DNA of 36,156 nucleotides, taken from an uncultured Candidatus Melainabacteria bacterium (GTDB taxonomy: Bacteria > Cyanobacteriota > Vampirovibrionia > Gastranaerophilales > Gastranaerophilaceae). This document shows, piece by piece, positions 1 to 7,567 of this stretch. The notes beneath the pieces are model-generated. The model was not told where the DNA came from and did not search any database. It saw only the letters and a list, made by a program, of their open reading frames with translations. Where the stretch lies: positions 1-36,156 of the forward strand of contig CAKUUY010000018.1 in NCBI GenBank assembly GCA_934693235.1, written 5' to 3'. The translations under genes were made by a program, and so were the position numbers. How positions within the stretch are numbered: position 1 is the first letter of the stretch; each line of letters opens with the position of its first letter.

Positions 1-63
1 CATAATAAGCATTACAACCATCATTTCAGCTAAAGTAAATGCTGTATATCTATGCTTTCTCAT
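1..63 (-). CDS. Prepilin-like protein, 5' end only (runs off the window)
   Basis: Only the first 21 codons are inside the window. They read MRKHRYTAFTLAEMMVVMLI and onward: a short basic leader, then the type IV prepilin cleavage/methylation pattern (A-F-T-L-A-E, with Glu at +5) and the start of a hydrophobic helix. Such proteins are cut by a prepilin peptidase and built into type IV pili or type II secretion pseudopili. An AGAAAGGA ribosome site lies just upstream on the minus strand, supporting the ATG at 63. It diverges from the SLH gene. Unlike the prepilin at 26709, its leader has no glycine/poly-G tract. Its class beyond 'prepilin-like' cannot be judged from 21 residues. Confidence 0.75.
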   Translation of the reverse strand, partial: MRKHRYTAFTLAEMMVVMLIM

Positions 64-101
64 AATTTCCTTTCTAATCTCTAAAATAATTTGATACGTA
101 T

Positions 102-129
102 ATTATACTCTTTTTTTGAATTTTGGCAA
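102..129 (-). promoter_or_regulatory. Sigma-70-type promoter for the divergent prepilin gene
   Basis: On the minus strand TTGCCA (124-129) is followed after 16 nt by a perfect TATAAT (102-107), about 40 nt upstream of the prepilin ATG. Inference from consensus match only. Confidence 0.5.
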
Positions 130-243
130 TATGGGGAGAGAACAAAATCCCAAATAGCCCAATAGAATAACCTCTTACGGTAATGTTTATAAACCAACAT
201 AAAGTACATAATCTAATATGGTTTTTTAAAAAATATTTTTTGT

Positions 244-277
244 GAATTTTTTAGAAAAAATTCATTACACAAGGAGG
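244..277 (+). promoter_or_regulatory. Inverted repeat plus strong ribosome site of the SLH gene
   Basis: A perfect 9-bp inverted repeat (GAATTTTTT at 244-252, AAAAAATTC at 255-263, 2-nt gap) ends 7 nt before an AAGGAGG ribosome site (271-277) that fixes the start at 283. The A/T-only stem could keep the ribosome site open or stabilise the 5' end; that role is a guess. The rest of 64-243 holds no gene; apart from the minus-strand promoter I see no convincing -35/-10 pair for the SLH gene. Confidence 0.4.
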
Positions 278-282
278 TAAAA

Positions 283-2319
283 ATGACAATTAAAAAACTT
301 ACTGTGGCAGCTGCAATTGCCGTTGGAATAGCAACGTGTTCCTTGAATCAAGCAATGGCGGCTTGTCCTTGCGCAACTCCGGAAACTCCCGCACCTTGCG
401 CTGAAACGTTACCTGTTGTAACAGGACCTGCATGTCCTTGCGAAACAGTTAAACCAAACACTTGTACAAAGTGTAAAAAAGCAATGCCTGATTGCGATTG
501 CAAAAAACAAAAGGTAAAACCTTGCGATCCATGTGAAAAACCTAAAAAACCGGATTGCGGTTGTCCTGATGAGATAAGCTGTGACAAACCTGCTGATCCT
601 GCCTGCGCAATTTGTCCTCAAACAGGCAAGCCCGACAGAAAAGACATGAAGCAAGTTTACGGTTATCCAAACGCTATCTATGGTACAAATAACTATGTAG
701 GCCAACCTGCAAACTCAATTTTTTCAACAGATACGCCACATGCAACAACCGCAAGAGCTTTATCATCAGCTATTAACGGTACAACCGTTGCAACAGACGG
801 TCAAATTACGGGGGCAGCTACTCAAATGCCTTGCTTAAATGAGGCTCCTACTCGTCACAACGGTATTCCAATTGATAGAAACGAAAGACTTATGGATGGA
901 AATAACTGCCCAATTGATTTTCAATCATCAAACTCAATTGATGCAGTAAAAAAATCTTTCGTACCCTATGAAATTCCAAACCAAGTAATGCAAACAACAG
1001 GTGCTGCAGCAAACCTTGGCGGGTGTCAATTCCCTGATGTTCCAAACGGTTTTTGGGCAGCATGTGATATCGACAAACTTGCAATAAATGATGTAGTTGT
1101 CGGCTATCCTGACGGCTATTTCAAACCAAACAGACACATTTCTCGTGCGGAATTTGCAACAATTTTGGTTAAAGGTTTCAACTTGGACAAATGCGATATG
1201 CCTCGTGAAGGTTTATTCAAAGATGTTCCTCGCAGCAACTGGGCTAACGCAGCCATCGCAAAAGCCGTTGATGAAGACTTGTTAAAAGGTTATCCGGATG
1301 GCAACTTCAAACCAAATCATCCTGTAACAAGGGTTGAAGCTCTTACTACGATTGCAAAAGGTATGACTTGTGATATTGATCAATGTAAGGCAGATGAAAT
1401 CTTAAGTAAGTATGCAGACGGCGGTTCAATTCCTAGTTGGGCAAGAATTCCGGTTGCAAAATCACTTGAAAACGGTGCTCTAAAAGATATGCCTAATCCA
1501 AACATGATTATGCCTAACAAAGAAGCATCTCGTGCAGAAGTGGCATCAATGATGCAAACAGTTCGTGTAGCTTTGGGTTACGATACAAATCCTAAAACTG
1601 CAAACAATATCTGTCCTGCTTGTCCTATAAACAAAAACGCCTTTGTTGAAAATGAAGAAATCGTAAAAATTCCGACATTGAAAGTTAAAATGATTGACCA
1701 ATTGACCGCAAAATCATCTCACGTAGGTCAATACTTCAGAGCAAACACTCTTGAAGATGTTACAATCAACGGAGTTACGTACCCTTGCGGTTCAACAGTA
1801 ACAGGTCAGGTTGTAGAAGTTATCAGACCATCAGGATGCGACAAAGGTGCTTTGAAATTGTCATTCACAGACATCAAAAATGGTGATTGCAAAACAAAAT
1901 TACCTAAACAAATTTTACAAGCTCAAGTTAACAAATCAAAACAAGTTAATCCGGTAGCAAGATTAGTAGAAATGCCGTTTACATTAGCAGGTTCACTTGT
2001 TGGTGTAGCAGGAAGAACTGTAGGTGGTGTAGTTACAAACCTTGGTAACGCTGTAGAAAATGTTTCTAACGACGCAGGTTATATGTTAGGTCACGCATTC
2101 CAAGGTCAATTCGGTGCAGCTGCTCGCAGTTTAGGTGATGGCTTGTGGGAAACAGTTAAGGCTCCGGTTGATGTAACTAGAACTGCATTGTCAGGTACAA
2201 TGGGCTTATTCCAAACTACAGGCGACGAATTTGCTTACCTTGTTGACCCTCGCGGATACAAAATCTCCGCAGTTAACCCAAGAGAACACATTACTATCGC
2301 TTTCGGATGTAATGAATAG
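283..2319 (+). CDS. Secreted SLH-domain envelope protein with Cys-rich N-terminal region
   Basis: 678 aa. A Sec signal peptide (residues 1-26, A-M-A cut site) is followed by a segment (about 28-113) with 16 cysteines, many as CxC or CxxC, mixed with Pro and Lys. Three S-layer homology repeats follow: about 250-300 (FPDVPNGFW to SRAEFATIL), 312-361 (FKDVPRSNW to TRVEALTTI) and a weaker one at 377-427. Repeats 1 and 2 carry the typical GYPDGxFKPN turn. Residues ~465-545 form a beta-rich domain, and ~560-640 are Ala/Gly-rich and amphipathic. SLH repeats bind cell-wall polymers, so the protein probably links peptidoglycan to the outer membrane or surface, as SLH proteins do in Cyanobacteria. It is monocistronic, with an excellent ribosome site and its own terminator, suggesting high expression. 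The Cys-rich block may form disulfides or bind metal; that is not established. Confidence 0.9.
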   Translation: MTIKKLTVAAAIAVGIATCSLNQAMAACPCATPETPAPCAETLPVVTGPACPCETVKPNTCTKCKKAMPDCDCKKQKVKPCDPCEKPKKPDCGCPDEISCDKPADPACAICPQTGKPDRKDMKQVYGYPNAIYGTNNYVGQPANSIFSTDTPHATTARALSSAINGTTVATDGQITGAATQMPCLNEAPTRHNGIPIDRNERLMDGNNCPIDFQSSNSIDAVKKSFVPYEIPNQVMQTTGAAANLGGCQFPDVPNGFWAACDIDKLAINDVVVGYPDGYFKPNRHISRAEFATILVKGFNLDKCDMPREGLFKDVPRSNWANAAIAKAVDEDLLKGYPDGNFKPNHPVTRVEALTTIAKGMTCDIDQCKADEILSKYADGGSIPSWARIPVAKSLENGALKDMPNPNMIMPNKEASRAEVASMMQTVRVALGYDTNPKTANNICPACPINKNAFVENEEIVKIPTLKVKMIDQLTAKSSHVGQYFRANTLEDVTINGVTYPCGSTVTGQVVEVIRPSGCDKGALKLSFTDIKNGDCKTKLPKQILQAQVNKSKQVNPVARLVEMPFTLAGSLVGVAGRTVGGVVTNLGNAVENVSNDAGYMLGHAFQGQFGAAARSLGDGLWETVKAPVDVTRTALSGTMGLFQTTGDEFAYLVDPRGYKISAVNPREHITIAFGCNE

Positions 2320-2330
2320 ATTACGAAGTC

Positions 2331-2408
2331 GTCATTCTGAGGACATTAATAATTTAAGTCCGAAGAATCTTCTTAAAGAAGATCTTTCGCTAAACGTTCA
2401 AGATGACC
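2331..2408. repeat. Dispersed palindromic repeat of the GTCATTCTGA...CGAAGAATCT type
   Basis: The outer arms are GTCATTCTGA (2331) and a decayed TCAAGATGACC (ending 2408). The inner arms CGAAGAATCTTCTT (2361-2374) and AAGAAGATCTTTCG (2376-2389) pair at 12 of 14 positions. This motif resembles a widespread extragenic palindrome seen in many unrelated bacterial genomes. It begins 11 bp after the SLH stop codon. No coding potential is credible here. Confidence 0.6.
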
Positions 2409-2512
2409 AGAAAGTTATGGTAGGTCGTGGGTATCTTACTACGATAACTCCCTAAACTTAGTAACTTCATAAACAACCGAAAGGCACAGTACAAATTGTT
2501 CGTTGTCTGGGG

Positions 2513-2553
2513 AAACCCGATATCTTAAATAAAAGGTATCGGGTTTCTTTTTT
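2513..2553 (+). terminator. Intrinsic terminator of the SLH gene
   Basis: AAACCCGATA (2513-2522) pairs with TATCGGGTTT (2537-2546), extended by a T-G and a C-G pair to 12 bp around a 10-nt loop, and is followed by CTTTTTT. The stretch 2409-2512 before it holds no gene that I can support. Confidence 0.85.
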
Positions 2554-2560
2554 ACAAAAT

Positions 2561-2591
2561 AAAAAGCCGGCAATTAGTGAGACTTGCCGGC
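2561..2591 (-). terminator. Intrinsic terminator of the tolC-like gene
   Basis: GCCGGCAA (2566-2573) pairs with TTGCCGGC (2584-2591). Read on the minus strand the hairpin is followed by TTTTTATTTTG. It lies about 50 nt past the stop of the minus-strand channel gene, back to back with the SLH terminator. Confidence 0.8.
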
Positions 2592-2638
2592 GCATTACTT
2601 TAAAAATTAAAGTAAAGAGGTGATGATTATATGAAAAT

Positions 2639-4051
2639 TTAGTTTACATAGTCATATGGTTTGCTACCTGTAGCTTTGTACAAACTGATTGCGTCTGTCA
2701 TACATTCAACTTTTTGTTGAGCTACAAGTTTTTCAATTGTTAAAAGATTTTCTTGATATTGAATCAAATCAAGTTTTGAAATTGTTCCTTGATTAAATTT
2801 CTTTTCGTTATATTTATAATCAGATTTTTCCAAATTATATTGTTTCATAGTTTGAGTCATTTTATCTTTATCCAATCTTGACGCAACTAATGAATCGTTT
2901 ACTTCTTGAATAGCAGTCAAGTTTGTTTTGTAGTAATCTTGTAGAATTCTTTCGTAAGTCGCTTTCTTTAATCTTAAATTAGCAATCAAAGAACCACCTT
3001 GAAATAATGGTGTCATAAGTCCGCCACCAAAACCGAGAAGCATATTTTTAGTAGTAAACAAACTTCCTATATCGCCGGCATTGAACAATGCACCGCCCAA
3101 AATATTTATTGACGGCAAAAATTCTTTTTTAGCAACTTTTACGTCAATTCCTGCTTTTTCAACCATCAATTCTGCTCTCATATAGTCAGGTCTTTGAGTA
3201 ATGATTTCTGATGGAATTTGTGTCGGAATTACAAGCTGATAATTTATGCTATCAAGGGAATTTCTTTTGATAGTATTTGCGTTCTCAGGACTTTCACCAA
3301 GTAAAACGCACATTTGATGAAGCATTTTTTCTCTGTTCTTTTTTAATTCAATCAAATCTGTTTGTCCTGCAACAAGAGATTTGTTAGCTTTTATGGTATC
3401 AGCAGTTGATGTTAAGCCCTCTTTGTTTCTTGCAAGCATTAAATCATAAATTTCTTGTCTGATTTTAACGATTTCTTCTTGAAGAGAAATCATTTTATCA
3501 AGATTAACTATATTAAAATAAGTTGAACCGACAGCTGATGCCACAGAAATATATGCAGCACGTTCATCAAGTTTTGAACCTTCATAAAGTTTTTTTACCG
3601 CTTTTGTTTTATTGTGATTTTTCAAAAAGATATCAGCTTCATATTGAACTATTATCGGTAATCCAAAAGCAGAAGATGTTTTTGTCATGCCTGGAGCTTT
3701 GAAAATACCCGGTCCAAAACCGCCGACTGCACTAGGCAATTCATTTGCAAATTGAAGTTTTACGTTCTGATAATATTCTTCAACGTTAATTGTTGCCATT
3801 TTAAGGTCATAGTTATTCAAAACAGCTTTTTCAATATATTCATTCAGCAAGTCATCATTAAAATTTCCCCACCAATTCATATTTACATAATCAAATTTAT
3901 AATCATCTGATTTTTGGTTTTTCTTGTTTTTAGAAACCATGCTCTTGAATTGTTTTGGGCTTGCAGAACTTTTTTCTGTAACTGCAATGGCAGGCATGAT
4001 TGTCATGCTTAACATACTCATCAATAGTGCTGTTGTTATAATCTTTTTCAT
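2639..4051 (-). CDS. TolC/NodT-family outer-membrane efflux channel
   Basis: 470 aa with a Sec signal peptide (MKKIITTALLMSMLSM..., A-I-A cut near residue 23) and no lipobox. The body has the two-fold layout of outer membrane efflux proteins: an N-terminal half with the WW-x-x-FND-x-LLNEYIEKA-x-x-NN-x-DL motif near residue 60, long helical coiled-coil stretches, and a second half with RPD-x-x-x-AEL and a G-x-x-x-PLFQGG turn. Such channels form trimers that carry substrates across the outer membrane for EmrA/EmrB- or RND-type pumps. It diverges from marR-emrA-emrB, so it is the likely outer-membrane partner of that pump. AAAGGAAC upstream acts as the ribosome site. It shares the 4213-4260 palindrome with marR, suggesting co-regulation. 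The family is certain; whether it also serves other pumps is unknown. Confidence 0.9.
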   Translation of the reverse strand: MKKIITTALLMSMLSMTIMPAIAVTEKSSASPKQFKSMVSKNKKNQKSDDYKFDYVNMNWWGNFNDDLLNEYIEKAVLNNYDLKMATINVEEYYQNVKLQFANELPSAVGGFGPGIFKAPGMTKTSSAFGLPIIVQYEADIFLKNHNKTKAVKKLYEGSKLDERAAYISVASAVGSTYFNIVNLDKMISLQEEIVKIRQEIYDLMLARNKEGLTSTADTIKANKSLVAGQTDLIELKKNREKMLHQMCVLLGESPENANTIKRNSLDSINYQLVIPTQIPSEIITQRPDYMRAELMVEKAGIDVKVAKKEFLPSINILGGALFNAGDIGSLFTTKNMLLGFGGGLMTPLFQGGSLIANLRLKKATYERILQDYYKTNLTAIQEVNDSLVASRLDKDKMTQTMKQYNLEKSDYKYNEKKFNQGTISKLDLIQYQENLLTIEKLVAQQKVECMTDAISLYKATGSKPYDYVN

Positions 4052-4073
4052 CTTTGTTCCTTTATTTATATTC

Positions 4074-4191
4074 GTGAATAAGTGAATAGGTAAATAAGTG
4101 AATAAGTTCGTTTCAGGTGTTTCGCACCAAAGTATATTTTCGAGTGAAGCGAGCTATAAGAACTTATTGACCTATTCACTTATTGCCTTAT
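4074..4191. repeat. Structured extragenic repeat, copy 1
   Basis: The outer arms are built from short GTGAATA/AAGTGAATA units (4074-4109) and their inverse ACTTATTGACCTATTCACTTATT (4161-4183). Between them are a shared core TTCGTTTCAG, a small hairpin GGTG-tttcg-CACC and a TATTTTCGA...GCGAGC segment. The same architecture recurs at 5811-5930. It looks like a MITE-type or REP-like non-coding element; no ORF fits it. Confidence 0.7.
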
Positions 4192-4212
4192 CGACTTCTT
4201 TTGAAAATGTAC

Positions 4213-4260
4213 TTGCATTTTTTATAACAATATGTTAGCATAATATTGTTGTAAATGCAA
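4213..4260. promoter_or_regulatory. Nested palindrome between tolC and marR: probable MarR operator over divergent promoters
   Basis: TTGCATTT (4213-4220) is matched by AAATGCAA (4253-4260), and inside it AACAATAT (4226-4233) by ATATTGTT (4243-4250). TTGCAT elements on both strands sit at -35-like distances from weak -10 boxes, so the palindrome would cover both promoters. MarR dimers typically bind such dyads and repress their own operon. The assignment is by position and symmetry only. Confidence 0.5.
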
Positions 4261-4311
4261 CATATTTTTTTTACAACATAAATTAAGATGATAAAATAGA
4301 TTGGAAAACTC

Positions 4312-4779
4312 GTGGCAAACAGTGGAATAGGGCATTATACAGATAGTATACATTATGAACTTGAACAAACTTCAAGGTTAATGAATATGTTAACAAATCA
4401 ATTATTTAAAAAACTTGAATTGAGTATTACATTTGACGAGTATATTGCACTTGATACTGTTTCTGTTAATGCAGGAATTTGCCAGAGAGATTTAGCAAAA
4501 CTTATTCTAAAAGATAGAGCAAATACTGGTAGAATTTTAAATGAACTGGAACAAAAAGGATTTATTACACGATTTGTTGATACCAAAAACAACAGATTAG
4601 TAAAAAAAATGGGGATTACAGAAAATGGTTTAACAGAACTTAATAATATTAACAGTAAAATTAAAACATATTTAAGTGGCGTTACAAAAAGAATTCCTCC
4701 GGAAGATGTAGACAAAGTTCGTGATATTTTAAGAGCTTTTAGATTAGAATTAGATAAAATAGTAGAAACTAATATATAG
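4312..4779 (+). CDS. MarR-family transcriptional regulator of the efflux operon
   Basis: 155 aa, starting at GTG; the only nearby upstream ATG (4288) stops after three codons. The protein has the MarR layout: an N-terminal dimer helix (YTDSIHYELEQTSRLMNML), a winged helix-turn-helix with Q-R-D-L-A-K-L-I-L-K-D-R-A-N-T-G-R-I-L-N (about residues 57-76), the wing D-T-K-N-N-R-L-V near 92-99, and a C-terminal dimer helix. MarR proteins are usually repressors released by phenolic or drug ligands. It is the first gene of marR-emrA-emrB-emrB', 18 nt before emrA, the usual order for an EmrR/MarR-controlled pump. Its likely operator is the palindrome 50-100 nt upstream. The ligand cannot be told. Confidence 0.9.
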   Translation: MANSGIGHYTDSIHYELEQTSRLMNMLTNQLFKKLELSITFDEYIALDTVSVNAGICQRDLAKLILKDRANTGRILNELEQKGFITRFVDTKNNRLVKKMGITENGLTELNNINSKIKTYLSGVTKRIPPEDVDKVRDILRAFRLELDKIVETNI

Positions 4780-4797
4780 GAAAATAAAGAGGTAAAA

Positions 4798-5805
4798 ATG
4801 GAAGAAAAGGATAAAAATGTTGAAGAAACTCAACAAGAAGAAGTAAAAAAAGAGCACAAACCATTCAAAAGATTTATTGTAATTGGTATTGGTGCAGTAA
4901 TTGCAGCTGCTGCAGGATATATTATCCATGATGCTTTAGTTTACCAAACAACAGATGACGCTTATGTAGAAACAACAACAGTTCAAGTTGCTCCTCGTGT
5001 AAATGGTCAAATTATTGAATCTTATGTAACTGACAACCAAAAAGTTAAAGAAGGTGATTTAGTTGCAAAGATTGATCCTGCAGATTATGAAATTGCATTG
5101 GCTCAAGCAGAAGCTAAATATGAAAAAACTCTTTTAAACCAAAAGAATGCAAAAGCAAATTTCAAAGCTATGCAAACCAATATTGATGTGGCTAAAAAAG
5201 ATTTAGAAAGATATCAAAACTTGTATGCACAAGGTGCAGTTTCAAAACAAACACTTGACGCAGCTCAAGCAAAATATGATACAGCACAAGCAAACTTGAC
5301 TCAATCAGAAGAAGCTTTATTATCACAAGGCGGAAATAAAGTTGCTGATGCTGATTTAAAAGAAATTAAGGCTCAAAGAGATAAAGCAAAATTAAACCTT
5401 TCTTATACAAATATTTATGCTCCTCAAACAGGTACAGTTTCTTCAAGAAGAGTTGAAAAAGGTATGTATGTTAATGTTGGAACTCCTTTGTTTGTAATCG
5501 TTCCTGAAAATGTTTGGGTTGTTGCAAATTACAAAGAAAATCAACTACGCAATATGAAGGTTGGTCAAGAAGTTGATATTAAAATTGATACATACCCAGA
5601 TCACGTATTTAAAGGTAAAATTGATAGTATTCAAAGAGCATCAGGTGCAAAATCAAGTTTGTTCCCACCTGAAAATGCAGTTGGTTCATTTGTAAAAATT
5701 GTACAAAGAATTCCTGTAAAAATTGTATTTACAGAAAAAATCGACCCAAATGTTTATAACATCGTTCCGGGAATGTCAGTTGTACCAAAGGTTAAGGTAA
5801 AATAG
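4798..5805 (+). CDS. emrA: EmrA/HlyD-family periplasmic adaptor of MFS multidrug efflux
   Basis: 335 aa. It has a cytoplasmic charged tail, one membrane helix (about 25-45), then T-D-D-A-Y-V (52-57), a signature of EmrA-type adaptors. The split lipoyl/biotinyl half-motifs (A-P-R-V-N-G-Q-I and Y-A-P-Q-T-G-T-V) flank a coiled-coil hairpin rich in Ala/Gln/Lys (about 95-205), and a beta-barrel domain follows. The adaptor bridges the inner-membrane EmrB transporter and the TolC channel. An AAAGAGG ribosome site precedes the ATG. It is separated from emrB by 5811-5930, a repeat element that probably invaded a once tighter operon. Substrate range is unknown. Confidence 0.92.
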   Translation: MEEKDKNVEETQQEEVKKEHKPFKRFIVIGIGAVIAAAAGYIIHDALVYQTTDDAYVETTTVQVAPRVNGQIIESYVTDNQKVKEGDLVAKIDPADYEIALAQAEAKYEKTLLNQKNAKANFKAMQTNIDVAKKDLERYQNLYAQGAVSKQTLDAAQAKYDTAQANLTQSEEALLSQGGNKVADADLKEIKAQRDKAKLNLSYTNIYAPQTGTVSSRRVEKGMYVNVGTPLFVIVPENVWVVANYKENQLRNMKVGQEVDIKIDTYPDHVFKGKIDSIQRASGAKSSLFPPENAVGSFVKIVQRIPVKIVFTEKIDPNVYNIVPGMSVVPKVKVK

Positions 5806-5810
5806 AAGAT

Positions 5811-5930
5811 AATAAGTGAATAGGTGAATAAGTAAATAAGTTCGTTTCAGTGCTACCGCACAAAAAATATTTTCGAACAAAGTGAGCGATAAGCACTTAT
5901 TCACTTATTTTCTTATTCACCTATTCACTG
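5811..5930. repeat. Structured extragenic repeat, copy 2
   Basis: It has the same plan as 4074-4191: AATAAGTGAATAGGTGAATA arms at the left, inverse CTTATTCACCTATTCACTG at the right, and the shared core TTCGTTTCAG. The inner hairpin here is GTGC-tacc-GCAC where copy 1 has GGTG/CACC, so both strands of the stem changed together. It lies between emrA and emrB. Confidence 0.7.
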
Positions 5931-5994
5931 TAAGGAAATGTGGAAAAATAGGGCGGAGTACATTCCCCGCCAATATAAAAAGGATTTACAACTA

Positions 5995-7557
5995 ATGTCA
6001 GAAACAGCAATAGAACAAACACAAGAATGGGTTCCAAAGAATAACCCTTGGCTTATAATCATGCCGGTAATGATTGCAACATTTATGTATGCGTTGGATG
6101 AAACGGTTGCAAACGTAGCGTTACCACATATTGCAGGGACTTTTTCCGTTAGTTCGCAGGAATCTATCTGGGTTTTAACAAGTTACTTGATGGCAAGTAG
6201 TATTGTTATTCCGATGATTGATTTTCTGTGCAAGCTTATGGGACGAAAAACCTTTTTTATGCTTGGAGTGTTTGTGTTTACTATAGCATCGTTTTTATGC
6301 GGAATAGCAAATTCTATTGTTATGATTGTAATTGCAAGGGCTTTACAAGGTTTTGGGGGCGGTTGTTTAATGCCGATGGCGCAAGCCGTTTGTATGGAAA
6401 GTTTTAAGGGAGAAGCCAGAAATAAGGCTATGGCAATATTTGGACTTGTTGTAATTATTGCCCCTATTATCGGGCCTGTTATGGGTGGTTATATTACTGA
6501 AAATTGGTCTTGGCCGTATATTTTCTTTATTAATGTACCTGTCGGATTTATGTGTATTGCTATGGCAAAAAGATTTTTGGAAGATCCGCCTTATGCATCT
6601 AAACAAGATAATATCAAACTTGATAAAATGGGCTTTTTGTGGCTCTGTGTGTGGTTAATTCCTTTACAAATTGTTTTTGATAAAGGTAATGATGCTGATT
6701 GGTTCAATGCTCCTTGGATTTGTTGGTTTAGTTTTGTTGCTATAACAGGTTGTGTGTTGTTCTTTATTTCACAAGTTCGAGACAAACATCCTATTGTACA
6801 GTTAGATGTTTTGAAAGATATTAACTATCTTTTCGGAACTTGTATGTTGGTTCTTGTAAACGCTGTAATGCTTGGATCTTTGGCAATGTTACCTCAAATG
6901 TTGCAGGGAATGCTCGGGTATGATTCATTTTTAAGCGGTCTTGCAATTATGCCAAGAGGTTTAGGTTCATTAATTGCTTTGTTAGTATTTGGTATACTTG
7001 GTGGAAAATTAAAATATCGAACTTATGGTTTGATGGGGTTGTTTTGTCTTGGTTTAGGTGGCTGGATGTTAAGTGATTTGAATTTGCAAATTAATCCGAT
7101 GAATATTGCAATTCCAAATATGATTTTTGGTATCGGATTGGTATTTTCATTTATGCCGATTACAACATTGTCTTGTTTAACTTTGAGAAATGACCAAATG
7201 ACTAATGCTTCAGGATTGCAAAACTTGTTAAAAACAATTGGTGGTGCAATAGGAACTTCTCTTGTTGCAACGATGATTTCAAGATTTTCTCAAATTCATC
7301 AAAACGGACTCGTTAAATTTACAAATGAATTAAATCCGCAATTTGCAGATAGATTAAGTACTTATGCAAGTTCATTTATTAATCAAGCCGGAGATATGTT
7401 GAATTCTACGTATATGGCAAGCAAAATGTTATATAATCAATTAATTCAGCAATCAACATTATGTGCTTATATGACAACTTTTAAAATTTTTGCGGTTTGT
7501 TGTTTTATTTTAATACCATTTATGTTTATATTGAAAGGTGAAGAAAAGAAAGCTTAA
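5995..7557 (+). CDS. emrB: EmrB/QacA-type (DHA2) MFS drug transporter, first copy
   Basis: About 520 aa and 14 predicted membrane helices, the DHA2 drug:H+ antiporter layout. Visible signatures are L-D-E-T-V-A-N-V-A-L-P-H-I-A-G in helix 1, the loop motif G-R-K-T-F-F, R-A-L-Q-G-F-G-G-G, and motif C around G-P-V-M-G-G-Y. It exports drugs across the inner membrane with EmrA and the TolC channel. I chose ATG 5995 because AAGGA lies 10 nt upstream and the protein then aligns from its first residues with the next gene (MSxT...EWxPKxNPW). An in-frame ATG at 5938 with TAAGGA 3 nt before it would add 19 residues encoded by the GC-rich inverted repeat at 5952-5971, which looks non-coding. Confidence 0.9.
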   Translation: MSETAIEQTQEWVPKNNPWLIIMPVMIATFMYALDETVANVALPHIAGTFSVSSQESIWVLTSYLMASSIVIPMIDFLCKLMGRKTFFMLGVFVFTIASFLCGIANSIVMIVIARALQGFGGGCLMPMAQAVCMESFKGEARNKAMAIFGLVVIIAPIIGPVMGGYITENWSWPYIFFINVPVGFMCIAMAKRFLEDPPYASKQDNIKLDKMGFLWLCVWLIPLQIVFDKGNDADWFNAPWICWFSFVAITGCVLFFISQVRDKHPIVQLDVLKDINYLFGTCMLVLVNAVMLGSLAMLPQMLQGMLGYDSFLSGLAIMPRGLGSLIALLVFGILGGKLKYRTYGLMGLFCLGLGGWMLSDLNLQINPMNIAIPNMIFGIGLVFSFMPITTLSCLTLRNDQMTNASGLQNLLKTIGGAIGTSLVATMISRFSQIHQNGLVKFTNELNPQFADRLSTYASSFINQAGDMLNSTYMASKMLYNQLIQQSTLCAYMTTFKIFAVCCFILIPFMFILKGEEKKA

Positions 7558-7567
7558 AGGATATTAA

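Noticed and set aside
2231..2455. 74-codon frame overlapping the SLH end and the palindrome
   Set aside because: Half lies in the SLH gene in another frame and half in a non-coding palindromic repeat.
5938..5994. Upstream ATG extending the first EmrB by 19 residues
   Set aside because: The extension covers a GC-rich inverted repeat (GGCGG/CCGCC) and is absent from the tandem paralogue; the ribosome site there is only 3 nt from the ATG.
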